From JAVVPO01 sp036655715 (lineage in GTDB: Bacteria; Bacillota; Clostridia; Lachnospirales; Cellulosilyticaceae): a DNA stretch of 13,536 bases. Under the pieces are notes generated by a model that was not told the DNA's origin, did no database searches, and saw only the letters and a program-made list of their open reading frames with translations. Positions 1 to 8,124 of the stretch are shown here, in pieces. Positions within the stretch are counted from its first letter, which is position 1, and every line of letters begins with the position of its first letter. The stretch covers positions 1 through 13,536 of the forward strand of contig JAVVPO010000070.1 of the NCBI GenBank assembly GCA_036655715.1, in the 5' to 3' direction. The position numbers and the translations under genes were made by a program.

Positions 1-19
1 AAATCTTGATGTAAAAAAT

Positions 20-57
20 AAAAAGAGAATGTCCATGGGCATTCTCTTTTTATTTTT
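20..57 (+). terminator. Rho-independent terminator of an upstream gene
   Basis: A perfect 12-bp stem (AAAAAGAGAATG at 20-31 pairing with CATTCTCTTTTT at 40-51) encloses an 8-nt loop and is followed by a T-rich tract to about 57. The gene it terminates lies outside the window. The bases before the left arm are A-rich, so it could also stop transcription coming the other way. Confidence 0.85.
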
Positions 58-90
58 TAGACAAAAAATATAAATTAATAAAATAATACT

Positions 91-118
91 TTTTTGTAAA
101 AACATGATAAAATATAAT
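91..118 (+). promoter_or_regulatory. Possible promoter of the histidine kinase operon
   Basis: A perfect -10 hexamer TATAAT sits at 113-118, about 50 nt before the kinase start, in a very AT-rich stretch. The best -35 at 16-bp spacing is a poor T-rich match (TTTTTG, 91-96). The AT-rich background makes chance matches likely, so this is a weak call. Confidence 0.3.
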
Positions 119-169
119 AAAAAATAAAAAAATATAAAATATTTTAAAAGAGAGAGTAGGATTAAAAAA

Positions 170-1924
170 ATGAAAATTAGTAATATAAAATTACGAAATA
201 TATCTATTACTAATAGATTACGATGGTCTTTTTTTGTATTATCTTTATTACCCATTTTAATTGTAGGAGTTTTCTCAGCGAATACATCTAAGCAAGCTAT
301 TATGAGCAAGAGTACAAATTATATAGAACAAATTGTAAGAACACTAGGGGATAATATAGAAAATGAATTAGAAAAATATGAGAATTTAATGGATGAATTA
401 ATTCTTAATACAACCATTCAGCAGGGGCTAAGAGATTTTGGTGAAATGAATTTTGCACAGAAAACTGTGATGAAAGAGGATATCGCACGGATATTAAAAA
501 GAAAATTCTCATCTTATCCACACATAAGAGATGTAAAAATCATTAATAATGATAATGAGCAAATTTATCAAAGAGGATATTTGCTCAATGATGAGACACA
601 TATTGAAAATATTATAGACACCATCAAGATGAATGGTGGCGTTACTAATTGTTTTTCTACAGAGATTTATAATGAAAAATATATTGTCATGTCCAAAGTA
701 ATCTACTCTGTCTACAATAGAAATAAAGTTGGCTATGTGGTACTTGTGTTGCGGGAGAATGCAGTCTTAGATGTCTACAAAGAAGTGAATCTTGGTGAAG
801 GAGATAATATTATTTTAATAGATAAAAATGATAAGGTATTATCTTCAAAACAAGATAGCAAGAAGATTGAAGAACAAAATATAGAAGAATTTGTAGAGGC
901 TATAAGAGCTAATCAAAAAATAACGAGTAATCAATTAGACTTTGAGTATAACAATCAAGACTATATGATGATTCATAATCAGATACCTAATTATGACATA
1001 GAAATTGTGGGGGGAATACCTTATAAATATTTACATAAAGAAATTATTTTAATTAGTAAAAATGTGATTCTTATCGTAATCATATGCTTTATTTTATCCA
1101 TGATTGCTTCAACCATTATTTCACGAAGCATTACACAGCCCTTACATGATTTAGTGGACTATGTAGGAGCGGCTGCTAAGCAACGATTTGATAAAGATTT
1201 CATAGATGATAACAAAGATGAGTTAGGTGTTGTAGGACGTACATTTATAAAAATCACAAAACAGTTGAAAGAGGTAATAGAACAGATAGAAAGAGAACAA
1301 AAAGAAAAAACAGAGCTAGAAATTAATATGTTACAGGCTCAAATTAATCCCCATTTTTTATTCAATACCCTTAATTCTCTAAGGTGGATTTCTATGATGA
1401 GTGGAGCACATAGTGTAAGTGAAGGAATTCTTGCTTTATCTGATTTGCTCAGGAATACAATCATTCATAAAGCTGAGTATATTACGATTGAGGAGGAGTT
1501 AGATAATGTAAATAATTATATTCTGATTCAAAGGCTACGCTATGGGGATTTATTTAATATTGTGCTAGAAATACCAGAGCACTTACTTGAATATAAGACA
1601 CTCAAATTTATCTTACAGCCTATTGTAGAAAATGCTATTATACATGGGGGCTGTGAGCAGCAACAGATGGTAGATATCACGATTAGACTGACTGAGCACG
1701 AGAAACAATTAATTTTTGAGGTGATAGATAATGGAAAAGGATTTGATAAAATAGAGGTTAAAACAGCTAGACATTCAGCTAAATTATCTGGAATAGGTGT
1801 AGGAAATGTAAAGGATAGGATTAGGCTTAACTTTGGAGAAGAGTACAGTGTACAGATTGCAAGCCAGCCAGGTGTGGGGACAACAGTAAGTTTAAATATT
1901 CCTAAGATAAGAGGTGAAGGATGA
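170..1924 (+). CDS. YesM-type sensor histidine kinase
   Basis: Membrane sensor kinase of the LytS/YesM class (His_kinase PF06580 plus HATPase_c), 584 residues, expected to phosphorylate the response regulator encoded next. It has an N-terminal membrane helix (about 20-37), an extracellular sensor region (about 40-290) that may be a Cache-type ligand-binding fold, a second membrane helix (about 292-316), and a HAMP linker followed by a charged coiled coil (about 317-388). The phospho-acceptor motif is INPHFLFNTLNSL with His395. ATP-binding boxes follow: N-box ILQPIVENAIIHGG (Asn488), DNGKGF (520-525) and GIGVGNV (541-547). The start at 170 follows a purine-rich AGAGAGTAGG. Kinases of this class usually sit beside CUT1 sugar transporters and control them, as the context suggests here. 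The ligand cannot be read from the sequence; direct binding of the sugar or an interaction with the binding protein are both possible. Confidence 0.95.
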   Translation: MKISNIKLRNISITNRLRWSFFVLSLLPILIVGVFSANTSKQAIMSKSTNYIEQIVRTLGDNIENELEKYENLMDELILNTTIQQGLRDFGEMNFAQKTVMKEDIARILKRKFSSYPHIRDVKIINNDNEQIYQRGYLLNDETHIENIIDTIKMNGGVTNCFSTEIYNEKYIVMSKVIYSVYNRNKVGYVVLVLRENAVLDVYKEVNLGEGDNIILIDKNDKVLSSKQDSKKIEEQNIEEFVEAIRANQKITSNQLDFEYNNQDYMMIHNQIPNYDIEIVGGIPYKYLHKEIILISKNVILIVIICFILSMIASTIISRSITQPLHDLVDYVGAAAKQRFDKDFIDDNKDELGVVGRTFIKITKQLKEVIEQIEREQKEKTELEINMLQAQINPHFLFNTLNSLRWISMMSGAHSVSEGILALSDLLRNTIIHKAEYITIEEELDNVNNYILIQRLRYGDLFNIVLEIPEHLLEYKTLKFILQPIVENAIIHGGCEQQQMVDITIRLTEHEKQLIFEVIDNGKGFDKIEVKTARHSAKLSGIGVGNVKDRIRLNFGEEYSVQIASQPGVGTTVSLNIPKIRGEG

Positions 1925-3492
1925 TGTATAAAATTTTAATAGTTGATGATGAAAAGATTATTCGTATAGGGTTACAGTCTATCATAAATTGGGAAGAGCT
2001 AGGATGTAAAGTGATAGGAGTCGCATCAGATGGCGTGCAAGCCCTAAAAACAATAGAAGAAGAGCAAGTAGATGTAGTTATAACAGATATTAAGATGCCT
2101 AATATGGATGGGATCTCCTTAACTAAAGAGTTAAAGGCTAGGAAGTTTCAAGGGGAAATTATCATGCTTACTAATTATGGGGAATTTGAAATGGCAAGAG
2201 ATGCTTTAAGATATGGGGTACATGATTACTTACTTAAAGCAACCCTAAGGCCAGAAGAGATAGAAAAGACAGTGATAACGATAGTAAAGAAACTTGAAAA
2301 TAGAGGACAGCTTAGTCAAAAGATAGATATAGAAACCAAATCACAGAAGATGGATAAGGAAGATTTGGATAAGATAAGCGAAGTTTTTAGGGGAGTTGTA
2401 GATAAAGAAGAGCTACATATAAAGGAAGAGCTTAAATCAGCCTATAGATTTATGCTTATTAGACGTGTGCAAAGCAAATACGAGAAACAAAATCAAGAAA
2501 ACAAATTATTAAGTAGCTACGAGGGGGCTATTCTTAATATCGTGAGAGAAATTGTATCGCTAGAGAGAGAAGTTAATATTTTCTATCATGAGAACTGGGC
2601 AATTTATATATTGCCTAAGACGCAGCTGAAGGAAAAAGAGAAATTTATAAAAACAGCTTTACAAATTCAAAATCATATTAAAATGTATACAAATGTAAAG
2701 GTTATCACAGTAATTGGTGAAACATTTATGAATACACAAGATTTTGGAGTCTTTTTAAGTAAATGCATAAAAGCTTCTAAACTCGTGTACTACAAAGGCT
2801 ATCAAAATGTTATTTTGCAAGAGGAAGGTGGTGAAACAAATACATATAAGACCATACCTCATGAAAGGTTTGCAAGTGAATTTAAACAGATGCTAGATGT
2901 AGGGGGATATGATGATGCAATAGAGTTAACCAAGGAGTTTTTAAATCATATTAAGGAGTTACGGCTTAGCACCTTGCAGGTGGATGAGTTTTTAAATAAG
3001 TTAATGAATGACATGATTATAGATTATGGCATTTATTTAGATAAAGATAAGGGGAAACTTAAGGAGATTGCTATTAAGTATAGGCAATGTACAACACTTG
3101 ATGAGATTAAAGAAGTACTGGGTGAACTTATTTATACAATTTGTAGCTATATATTACAGGTTAAGGATATGCACTATAGAAAAGAAGTTGTGGAGATTAT
3201 AGAGTATATTAACCAAAATGTAGATAAGAAAATTACACTCTCTTCTTTATCGGAAGAGGTAAATATGAATGAAAGCTACATTAGTAGATTGTTCAAAAAT
3301 GAGACAGGAACGAATATCGTTAATTACATTAACATGATTAAAATGGAAAAGGCTAAGGAGTTACTAAGACAGCCAGATATGATTGTAAAGGATGTAGCTA
3401 ATGCTTTAGGGTTTGAAGAGCAATCTTATTTCAACAGAATGTTTAAAAAGTATTTTGGACTTAATCCTAAAGAGTATAAAAAGATAAATTAG
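1921..3492 (+). CDS. YesN-type response regulator (REC + AraC HTH)
   Basis: Cytoplasmic DNA-binding response regulator, 523 residues, the usual length for the YesN class. The receiver domain (about 3-125) shows the acidic pocket Asp9/Asp10, phospho-acceptor Asp56 in ITDIKMP, switch Thr84 in the LTNYGEFE motif and Lys106 in YLLKA. A long poorly conserved middle region (about 135-415) precedes a C-terminal AraC-family double helix-turn-helix (about 422-523), ending with the family signature around FEEQSYFNRMFKKYFGLNP. The start codon overlaps the kinase stop (ATGATG at 1921), which implies translational coupling. A second in-frame ATG at 1924 is equally well placed behind AGGTGAAGG, so the start is uncertain by one codon. 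The likely target is the binding-protein promoter immediately downstream, inferred from gene order only. Confidence 0.95.
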   Translation: MMYKILIVDDEKIIRIGLQSIINWEELGCKVIGVASDGVQALKTIEEEQVDVVITDIKMPNMDGISLTKELKARKFQGEIIMLTNYGEFEMARDALRYGVHDYLLKATLRPEEIEKTVITIVKKLENRGQLSQKIDIETKSQKMDKEDLDKISEVFRGVVDKEELHIKEELKSAYRFMLIRRVQSKYEKQNQENKLLSSYEGAILNIVREIVSLEREVNIFYHENWAIYILPKTQLKEKEKFIKTALQIQNHIKMYTNVKVITVIGETFMNTQDFGVFLSKCIKASKLVYYKGYQNVILQEEGGETNTYKTIPHERFASEFKQMLDVGGYDDAIELTKEFLNHIKELRLSTLQVDEFLNKLMNDMIIDYGIYLDKDKGKLKEIAIKYRQCTTLDEIKEVLGELIYTICSYILQVKDMHYRKEVVEIIEYINQNVDKKITLSSLSEEVNMNESYISRLFKNETGTNIVNYINMIKMEKAKELLRQPDMIVKDVANALGFEEQSYFNRMFKKYFGLNPKEYKKIN

Positions 3493-3537
3493 TACTATTT
3501 ATATAAAAATAGAAAGTAAAAATTTTTTAAATTACAG

Positions 3538-3579
3538 TAAATAAAATCTATTTAGTTAAATTTTATAATTGTGTATAAT
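3538..3579 (+). promoter_or_regulatory. Putative promoter and dyad upstream of the sugar-binding protein
   Basis: In the 147-bp gap before the binding protein, TATAAT at 3574-3579 is a perfect -10 with a poor -35 (TTTAGT, 3551-3556) at 17-bp spacing. An alternative TATAAT lies at 3564-3569. A weak -35 is what would be expected of an activator-dependent promoter. A small dyad TAAATA-N5-TATTTA (3538-3554) overlaps the -35 and is a possible regulator site, but the region is so AT-rich that this may be chance. Confidence 0.35.
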
Positions 3580-3639
3580 AAAACTATAAAATAAATACAA
3601 TGTAAGATAAGGTAATAAAAATTAGGGGAGGTATTTAAT

Positions 3640-5019
3640 ATGAAAAAGAAATTTATTGCAGCATTATTAACAAGTGCTCTTGCAGCTTCTGCATTCACAG
3701 GGTGTGCGGCTAAAGAAGCTACGCCAGCACCAGAAGTAAAAGCGGAGGAAACAAAAACAGAGGCTAAAGAAGAGCCAGCACCAGCAACGCCAGAAGATCA
3801 AATACTTAATATTGCAGTATTTGAAGGTGGATATGGTAGAGCTTACTGGGATGCAATAGCTGTAGAGTTTGAAAAAGCAAATCCAGGTGTAAAAGTAGTT
3901 ATAGAAGCAAATCCAGAAATTGGTGAAATTATCAGACCAAAATTATTATCAGGAGATGCACCAGACTTTATCTACTTACCATCTACAAATGGATCAGGTA
4001 TTGCTAACGCTTTAGTAAAAGATAAATTATTAGCAGATATCACAGATGTATTCGAAGATCCAGCTATCAAAGACAAAATCTTACCAGGATTCTTAGATGG
4101 TACAGCAGCTCAACCTTATGGAGATGGAAAAATTTATTTAGCGCCACTTTACTATTCATCAACAGGTCTTTTCTACAATGCAGATACATTTGAGAAAAAC
4201 GGTTGGGATGTACCTGTAACTTGGGATGAATTCTTTGCTTTAGGAGACAAAGCAAAAGAGGTTGGCAAATCACTTATTACATATCAAGGATTACATCCAG
4301 GATACATGGAAGCTATGCTTATCCCAGCAATGGTATCTTCAGTTGGACCAGAAGGATTTGATAAAGCTTCAGCTTATGAAGAGGGTGCATGGGAGCAACA
4401 AGGTATCATCGATGCTATGAAGAAAATCGAAGATATCCAAAAAGGTGGCTACTTAATGAACGGAACAGTAGCACTTGACCATACACAATCACAATCACAA
4501 TGGTTACTTGGTAATGCATTATTCATTCCATGCGGTTCATGGCTTGAAGGTGAAATGGCAGATGCTCCAAGAGAAGAAGGATTCAAATGGGGATTCACTG
4601 CATCACCAGTATTTAATGTAGATGATGAGAAATATACTTTAACAGTTGTAGAAGAAATGTATATTCCAGCAGCATCAGATCAAGTTGACTTAGCAAAAGA
4701 ATTCTTGAAATTCCAATATACAGATGTAGCGGTTGCATTAAATGCAGAGCTTGCTAAAGGTATTCCACCAGTAAAAGGTGCAGCAGATGTTATTACTCCT
4801 TTCGTAGAAGAAGCAACAGCTGCAACATACCAAGTATATGAAGATGGATACAATCCTTATGTCCTTAGATTTGCAACTGTAGAAGGAACAGAAGTTAATC
4901 CTAAAGATGAGTTATTCAACAACGTGACAACAGTTATGAATGGCGAAATGACAGCAGAAGAGTGGTCAGCGCACATGGAAAAAGTATCTGATTCTGTAAG
5001 AGATAGCGTGGTTAAATAA
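3640..5019 (+). CDS. Lipoprotein sugar-binding protein of a CUT1 ABC importer (possibly NgcE-like)
   Basis: Extracellular solute-binding protein (SBP_bac_1-type fold), 459 residues, which captures a sugar and delivers it to the permeases encoded downstream. It starts with a lipoprotein signal peptide (1-21) with basic MKKK, a hydrophobic core and lipobox FTGC, so Cys22 would be lipidated. An Ala/Pro/Glu/Lys-rich tether (about 23-54) leads to the folded domain. Family-like patches include FEGGYGRAYWDAIAVEFEKA, KLLSGDAPDFIYLPS, the NGWDVPVTWDEFF segment and GNALFIPCGSWLEGEM. The last two, and the GGYG and GDAPD regions, recall the NgcE group (N-acetylglucosamine/diacetylchitobiose binding). That assignment is from memory of the family, so the substrate is only a suggestion. 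A strong RBS AGGGGAGG (3624-3631) supports the ATG start. The gene is separated from the permeases by a hairpin terminator, so it may be made in excess. Confidence 0.93.
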   Translation: MKKKFIAALLTSALAASAFTGCAAKEATPAPEVKAEETKTEAKEEPAPATPEDQILNIAVFEGGYGRAYWDAIAVEFEKANPGVKVVIEANPEIGEIIRPKLLSGDAPDFIYLPSTNGSGIANALVKDKLLADITDVFEDPAIKDKILPGFLDGTAAQPYGDGKIYLAPLYYSSTGLFYNADTFEKNGWDVPVTWDEFFALGDKAKEVGKSLITYQGLHPGYMEAMLIPAMVSSVGPEGFDKASAYEEGAWEQQGIIDAMKKIEDIQKGGYLMNGTVALDHTQSQSQWLLGNALFIPCGSWLEGEMADAPREEGFKWGFTASPVFNVDDEKYTLTVVEEMYIPAASDQVDLAKEFLKFQYTDVAVALNAELAKGIPPVKGAADVITPFVEEATAATYQVYEDGYNPYVLRFATVEGTEVNPKDELFNNVTTVMNGEMTAEEWSAHMEKVSDSVRDSVVK

Positions 5020-5040
5020 GTTGAAATAATAACAACTGCA

Positions 5041-5084
5041 GGGAGTGATGAGGGCGATGCGCATCAACACTCCCTTTTGTTTTC
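5041..5084 (+). terminator. Intra-operon hairpin terminator between binding protein and permeases
   Basis: GGGAGTG (5041-5047) pairs with CACTCCC (5068-5074), and an inner ATG/CAT extension is possible. A T-rich tract TTTTGTTTTCT follows. It begins 21 nt after the binding-protein stop and ends about 50 nt before the first permease. No convincing separate promoter is seen after it (only TATAAA at 5096-5101 with a poor -35). The simplest reading is partial read-through, giving more binding protein than permease. Confidence 0.75.
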
Positions 5085-5132
5085 TAAGTGTATCGTATAA
5101 AAAGACGTTAGGCTAAGTAGGAGGGGGATAAA

Positions 5133-6041
5133 ATGGTAGAAAATAAGAAAAAAAGAAATCCTCAAAAAATAAAAACTGGTATATATCTAGCAATATCCTT
5201 AATACCAGCAATATTTCTTTATGGATTATTTGTAATTTATCCGACATTTAATGTATTTAAAACCTCATTGTATAAATGGAGTGGGTTATCACCACAGAAA
5301 ACATTTATAGGACTTGATAACTTTACAAGATTATTTGCAGATGATAAGTTTTGGTTAGCTATGAAAAATACATTATTCATCTTGTTAGTGTGTACAGTAA
5401 TTACCATGTTTCTTTCACTGTTTTTCGCAGCGGCGCTGACACAATCAAAACTTAAAGAGAAAAATTTTTATAGGGTGATATTCTTCTTCCCGAATGTACT
5501 CTCTATCGTAGTTATAGGGGTTTTATTCAAAAATATCTATGAGCCTAATACAGGAATTCTGAACTCTTTATTAAAAGGAGTAGGACTTGAGAACCTAACA
5601 CATGCTTGGCTTGGTGAATCAAAGACGGTACTTTGGGCAATTGTCATAGCCATGGTTTGGCAAGCGGTAGGATACTATATGGTTATGTATATGGCAGGAA
5701 TGGATGGGATCTCACCAGAGCTTTATGAAGCCGCAGATATTGATGGTGCTTCTAAGTTCACACAGTTCTTTAAAATAACTATACCTATGATTTGGAGTAT
5801 TATAAGAGTAACGATTGTATTCTTTATTACTTCTACACTTAATATGAGCTTCCTATTTGTAAATGTTATGACAAATGGGGGACCTAATAGTCAATCAGAA
5901 GTATTACTAACGTATATGTATAGGCAAGCTTTTACAAATTCAAACTTTGGATACGCTATGGCGATTGCAGTAGTTATCTTTGTTCTTGCTTTTGCACTAG
6001 CTATTATCAGTAATATATTAACTAATAAAGAAGAAGACTAA
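5133..6041 (+). CDS. CUT1 sugar ABC transporter permease, MalF type
   Basis: Inner-membrane subunit of a carbohydrate importer (BPD_transp_1), 302 residues with about six membrane helices, the first at about 15-37. The cytoplasmic EAA loop, which docks on the ATPase, is seen at 199-218 (EAADIDGASKFTQFFKITIP). The N-terminus is short and basic and lacks the long periplasmic insert of E. coli MalF, as is usual in Gram-positives. The start follows a strong RBS AGGAGG (5119-5124) at 8-nt spacing. The second permease begins 12 nt downstream, so the two are co-translated and probably form a heterodimer. No ATP-binding subunit is encoded nearby. Substrate specificity is set mainly by the binding protein and cannot be deduced from this subunit. 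Confidence 0.95.
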   Translation: MVENKKKRNPQKIKTGIYLAISLIPAIFLYGLFVIYPTFNVFKTSLYKWSGLSPQKTFIGLDNFTRLFADDKFWLAMKNTLFILLVCTVITMFLSLFFAAALTQSKLKEKNFYRVIFFFPNVLSIVVIGVLFKNIYEPNTGILNSLLKGVGLENLTHAWLGESKTVLWAIVIAMVWQAVGYYMVMYMAGMDGISPELYEAADIDGASKFTQFFKITIPMIWSIIRVTIVFFITSTLNMSFLFVNVMTNGGPNSQSEVLLTYMYRQAFTNSNFGYAMAIAVVIFVLAFALAIISNILTNKEED

Positions 6042-6053
6042 GGAGGTGCTAGA

Positions 6054-6944
6054 ATGAATAAAGGAGAATTAGAAGTAGGGCCAAAAGCCAAATTAAAGTA
6101 TGATGAAATTAACTACAAAAGAATTTTGGGGAACACTCTTTTAAGGCTAGTACTTGTGTTTACCACTTTATTAGTTGTACTGCCTATCTTATGGGTATTA
6201 TATACATCATTCAAAACAAGTACAGAATTTTTAACTAGCCCATGGTCATTGCCACAAAGTTTGCAATGGGATAATTATTATAGAGCTTTTGTTAAGGCCA
6301 ATATGGGGGATTTCTTTATGAACTCCATTATGGTAACAGCAGGAGCTATGGCATTGTTATTTGCTATTATTATACCTGCAGCCTATGCCTTATCAAGATT
6401 TAAGTTCAAGATGTCAAAAGCTATTTTAATGCTATTTATGGCAGGACTATTTATTAATGCAACTTATATCGTAGTACCTATATTCCTACTTTTGAAAGAT
6501 CTGAAAATGTTAGATAATAGATTAGCGCTAGTCATTGTTTATGCAGCAACGACACTGCCTTTTAATATTTATCTCTTAACAGGATTTATGAAAGGGATTC
6601 CAGGGGATTACGAAGAGGCAGCGCATATAGACGGCTGTGGTTATTGGGGAACCTTATTTAAAATTATTATGCCAATGTCTAAACCAGGAATTATAACAAT
6701 CCTTATGTTTTCATTCATGAGCTATTGGAATGAATATGTATTGGCATTAACACTTATTCAGACAGAAAGCAAACGTACACTTTCTGTAGGACTTAAGAAC
6801 CTTATGGAAATTCAAAAATATGCGACAGACTGGGGTGCAATGTTTGCAGGACTTGCAATCGTTATGTTACCAACTATGATTTTCTATGCTTTAGTACAGA
6901 AAAAACTTACATCAGGATTAAGTCTAGGTGGATTAAAAGGTTAA
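6054..6944 (+). CDS. CUT1 sugar ABC transporter permease, MalG type
   Basis: Second membrane subunit of the importer, 296 residues. The first membrane helix is at about 30-50 and is followed by the family hallmark LWVLYTSFKT. The EAA loop is at 187-207 (EEAAHIDGCGYWGTLFKIIMP minus flanks), and the C-terminus ends in the MalG-type QKKLTSGLSLGGLKG. A textbook RBS AGGAGGTG overlaps the stop codon of the preceding permease (6041-6048), with a 7-nt spacer to the ATG. The subunit should pair with the MalF-type permease. A terminator follows at 6978-7009, which closes the transporter operon. Confidence 0.95.
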   Translation: MNKGELEVGPKAKLKYDEINYKRILGNTLLRLVLVFTTLLVVLPILWVLYTSFKTSTEFLTSPWSLPQSLQWDNYYRAFVKANMGDFFMNSIMVTAGAMALLFAIIIPAAYALSRFKFKMSKAILMLFMAGLFINATYIVVPIFLLLKDLKMLDNRLALVIVYAATTLPFNIYLLTGFMKGIPGDYEEAAHIDGCGYWGTLFKIIMPMSKPGIITILMFSFMSYWNEYVLALTLIQTESKRTLSVGLKNLMEIQKYATDWGAMFAGLAIVMLPTMIFYALVQKKLTSGLSLGGLKG

Positions 6945-6977
6945 AACAAAAGCCGGATAAGCTCATTTATGATACAA

Positions 6978-7009
6978 TGGGGATGATTTTAAATCATCCT
7001 CATTTTTTT
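6978..7009 (+). terminator. Rho-independent terminator of the transporter operon
   Basis: A stem from T6978 to A7002 (TGGGGATGAT pairing with ATCATCCTCA, one G-T pair, TTTAA loop region) is followed by seven Ts at 7003-7009. It lies 34 nt after the second permease and separates the transporter from gntR. Confidence 0.88.
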
Positions 7010-7042
7010 ACACTAGAGGATGTAATGATGTCGTGATGAATA

Positions 7043-7071
7043 TTGAATAATTAGATTAAAAAGTATATAAT
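7043..7071 (+). promoter_or_regulatory. Sigma-A-like promoter of the GntR regulator
   Basis: TTGAAT (7043-7048) and a perfect TATAAT (7066-7071) are 17 bp apart, predicting a start near 7078 and a leader of about 27 nt that includes RBS AAGGAG (7092-7097). It sits just after the transporter terminator, so gntR can be expressed independently. A second TATAAT at 7085-7090 has no good -35. I did not find a convincing GntR operator dyad here. Confidence 0.6.
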
Positions 7072-7104
7072 AGGACTAAGCTTGTATAATTAAGGAGTAA
7101 TGAA

Positions 7105-7827
7105 ATGGACATTAAATCAATAAGAGGTGTATCTTTATACCATATGTTAGAAGAAAAATTAACTAAACTAATTACTTCTAACGAAATCAAAGAAAATGAA
7201 AAAATACCTACAGAAAAAGAATTATGTGAAATGTACAATGTAAGCCGTACAACGGTAAGGCAAGCAATATCTGAGATGGAGAGAAAAGGATATATATATA
7301 AAGTGCATGGGAAAGGGACTTTTGTAGCACCAACACTAGTTAAGCAACAGTTACTAAAGTTCTATAGTTTTACAGAAGAAATGGAAAAACTAGGGAAGGT
7401 ACCATCATCTCATGTAGTGCTTTTTGAAAAAGAAGTTGCAGATGAATTTATAGCAAGTAAATTAAGTACAAGACCTAATCAGGAAGTATTTAAAATTACA
7501 AGACTAAGGCTTGCAGACCAAAAACCTATGATGGTAGAAACAACTTATTTACCAGTACAGAGATTTGCAGGACTTAATAGAACAATGCTAGAGAGCATGC
7601 CTATGTATACAGTCTTTAAGAATCACTATGAAGTGGATATTACAAAAGCTATAGAAACGTTTAGACCAGTTATCATAGATGAGGAAATAGCGGATTTACT
7701 TCAAGTAGAAGCTGGTATGGCTGGGATGAATATAGACCGTGTGACACTAGAGGGGAATGAAGTGATTGAGTATACTACGAGTGTAGCTAGAGGGGATCAG
7801 TTCGAGTATAGTGTGGTGTTGCAGTAG
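7105..7827 (+). CDS. GntR-family regulator, HutC/YvoA-type (UTRA domain)
   Basis: Cytoplasmic transcription factor, 240 residues, the usual HutC-subfamily size. The N-terminal winged helix (about 8-76) has the signatures KIPTEKELCEMYNVSRTTVR and GYIYKVHGKGTFV. The C-terminal UTRA effector domain (about 80-238) shows LADQKPMMVETTYLP, and the C-terminal beta-strands end at the final residue. In this subfamily, YvoA/NagR binds GlcNAc-6-P or GlcN-6-P while others bind different small sugars or amino acids, so the effector here is not certain. The start at 7105 has RBS AAGGAG at 7-nt spacing. Its position directly after the sugar importer suggests it represses that operon or related catabolic genes elsewhere, a second control layer beside the YesM/YesN pair. 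Confidence 0.92.
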   Translation: MDIKSIRGVSLYHMLEEKLTKLITSNEIKENEKIPTEKELCEMYNVSRTTVRQAISEMERKGYIYKVHGKGTFVAPTLVKQQLLKFYSFTEEMEKLGKVPSSHVVLFEKEVADEFIASKLSTRPNQEVFKITRLRLADQKPMMVETTYLPVQRFAGLNRTMLESMPMYTVFKNHYEVDITKAIETFRPVIIDEEIADLLQVEAGMAGMNIDRVTLEGNEVIEYTTSVARGDQFEYSVVLQ

Positions 7828-7840
7828 ATAGGTGAGGAGT

Positions 7841-7944
7841 TGTGCAAAGCTTATGTCCATTGCAAGAAGGAGGCTATTTGTAAGCAACTGTGCTCATTTT
7901 TAAATAGCCTCCTTCTTTCCACTACACATTGGAGATTTTGCACA
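7841..7944. repeat. 104-nt nested imperfect palindrome downstream of gntR
   Basis: Outer arms TGTGCAAA (7841-7848) and TTTGCACA (7937-7944) are perfectly complementary. Inside them TCCA (7856-7859) matches TGGA (7930-7933). A perfect 16-bp stem follows, pairing 7864-7879 with 7902-7917, and AGCA/TGCT (7883-7886 with 7891-7894) caps it with a 4-nt loop. It begins 13 nt after the gntR stop. No proper T-tract follows, so it does not look like a standard terminator. It could be a small non-autonomous palindromic element or a structured RNA 3' end. No coding potential is seen in it. Confidence 0.6.
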
Positions 7945-8003
7945 GAGAGGTAGAAGAGTAAAAAAACTTAAAAGATAAAATGAATAATTTGGTAGATAAT
8001 AGT

Positions 8004-8041
8004 AAAAGCAGGACACTTTATATTTAAGTGTCCTGCTTTTT
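8004..8041. terminator. Bidirectional terminator between gntR and htpG
   Basis: A perfect 15-bp stem (AAAAGCAGGACACTT at 8004-8018 with its complement at 8026-8040) and a 7-nt loop are followed by a T-run on the + strand. The left arm gives four Ts when read on the - strand. It lies between convergent gntR and htpG and can serve both. The rest of the gap (7945-8003 and 8042-8124) shows nothing I can recognise. Confidence 0.8.
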
Positions 8042-8124
8042 GGGTTAGAGGATAAATATTTGTTGAGTGAAGAATTAAGCTTTGTATTCATTTTCATCTC
8101 TCTAGTTAAATATACGATAGGGTA

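Noticed and set aside
3492..3530. Terminator after the response regulator
   Set aside because: CTATTT/AAATAG is a short AT-only stem with no adjacent T-run, too weak to call.
7900..8097. 65-codon open frame on the - strand in the gntR-htpG gap
   Set aside because: It runs straight through a perfect terminator hairpin and part of a long palindrome, with low-complexity Ser/Tyr/Leu-rich content and no recognisable family.
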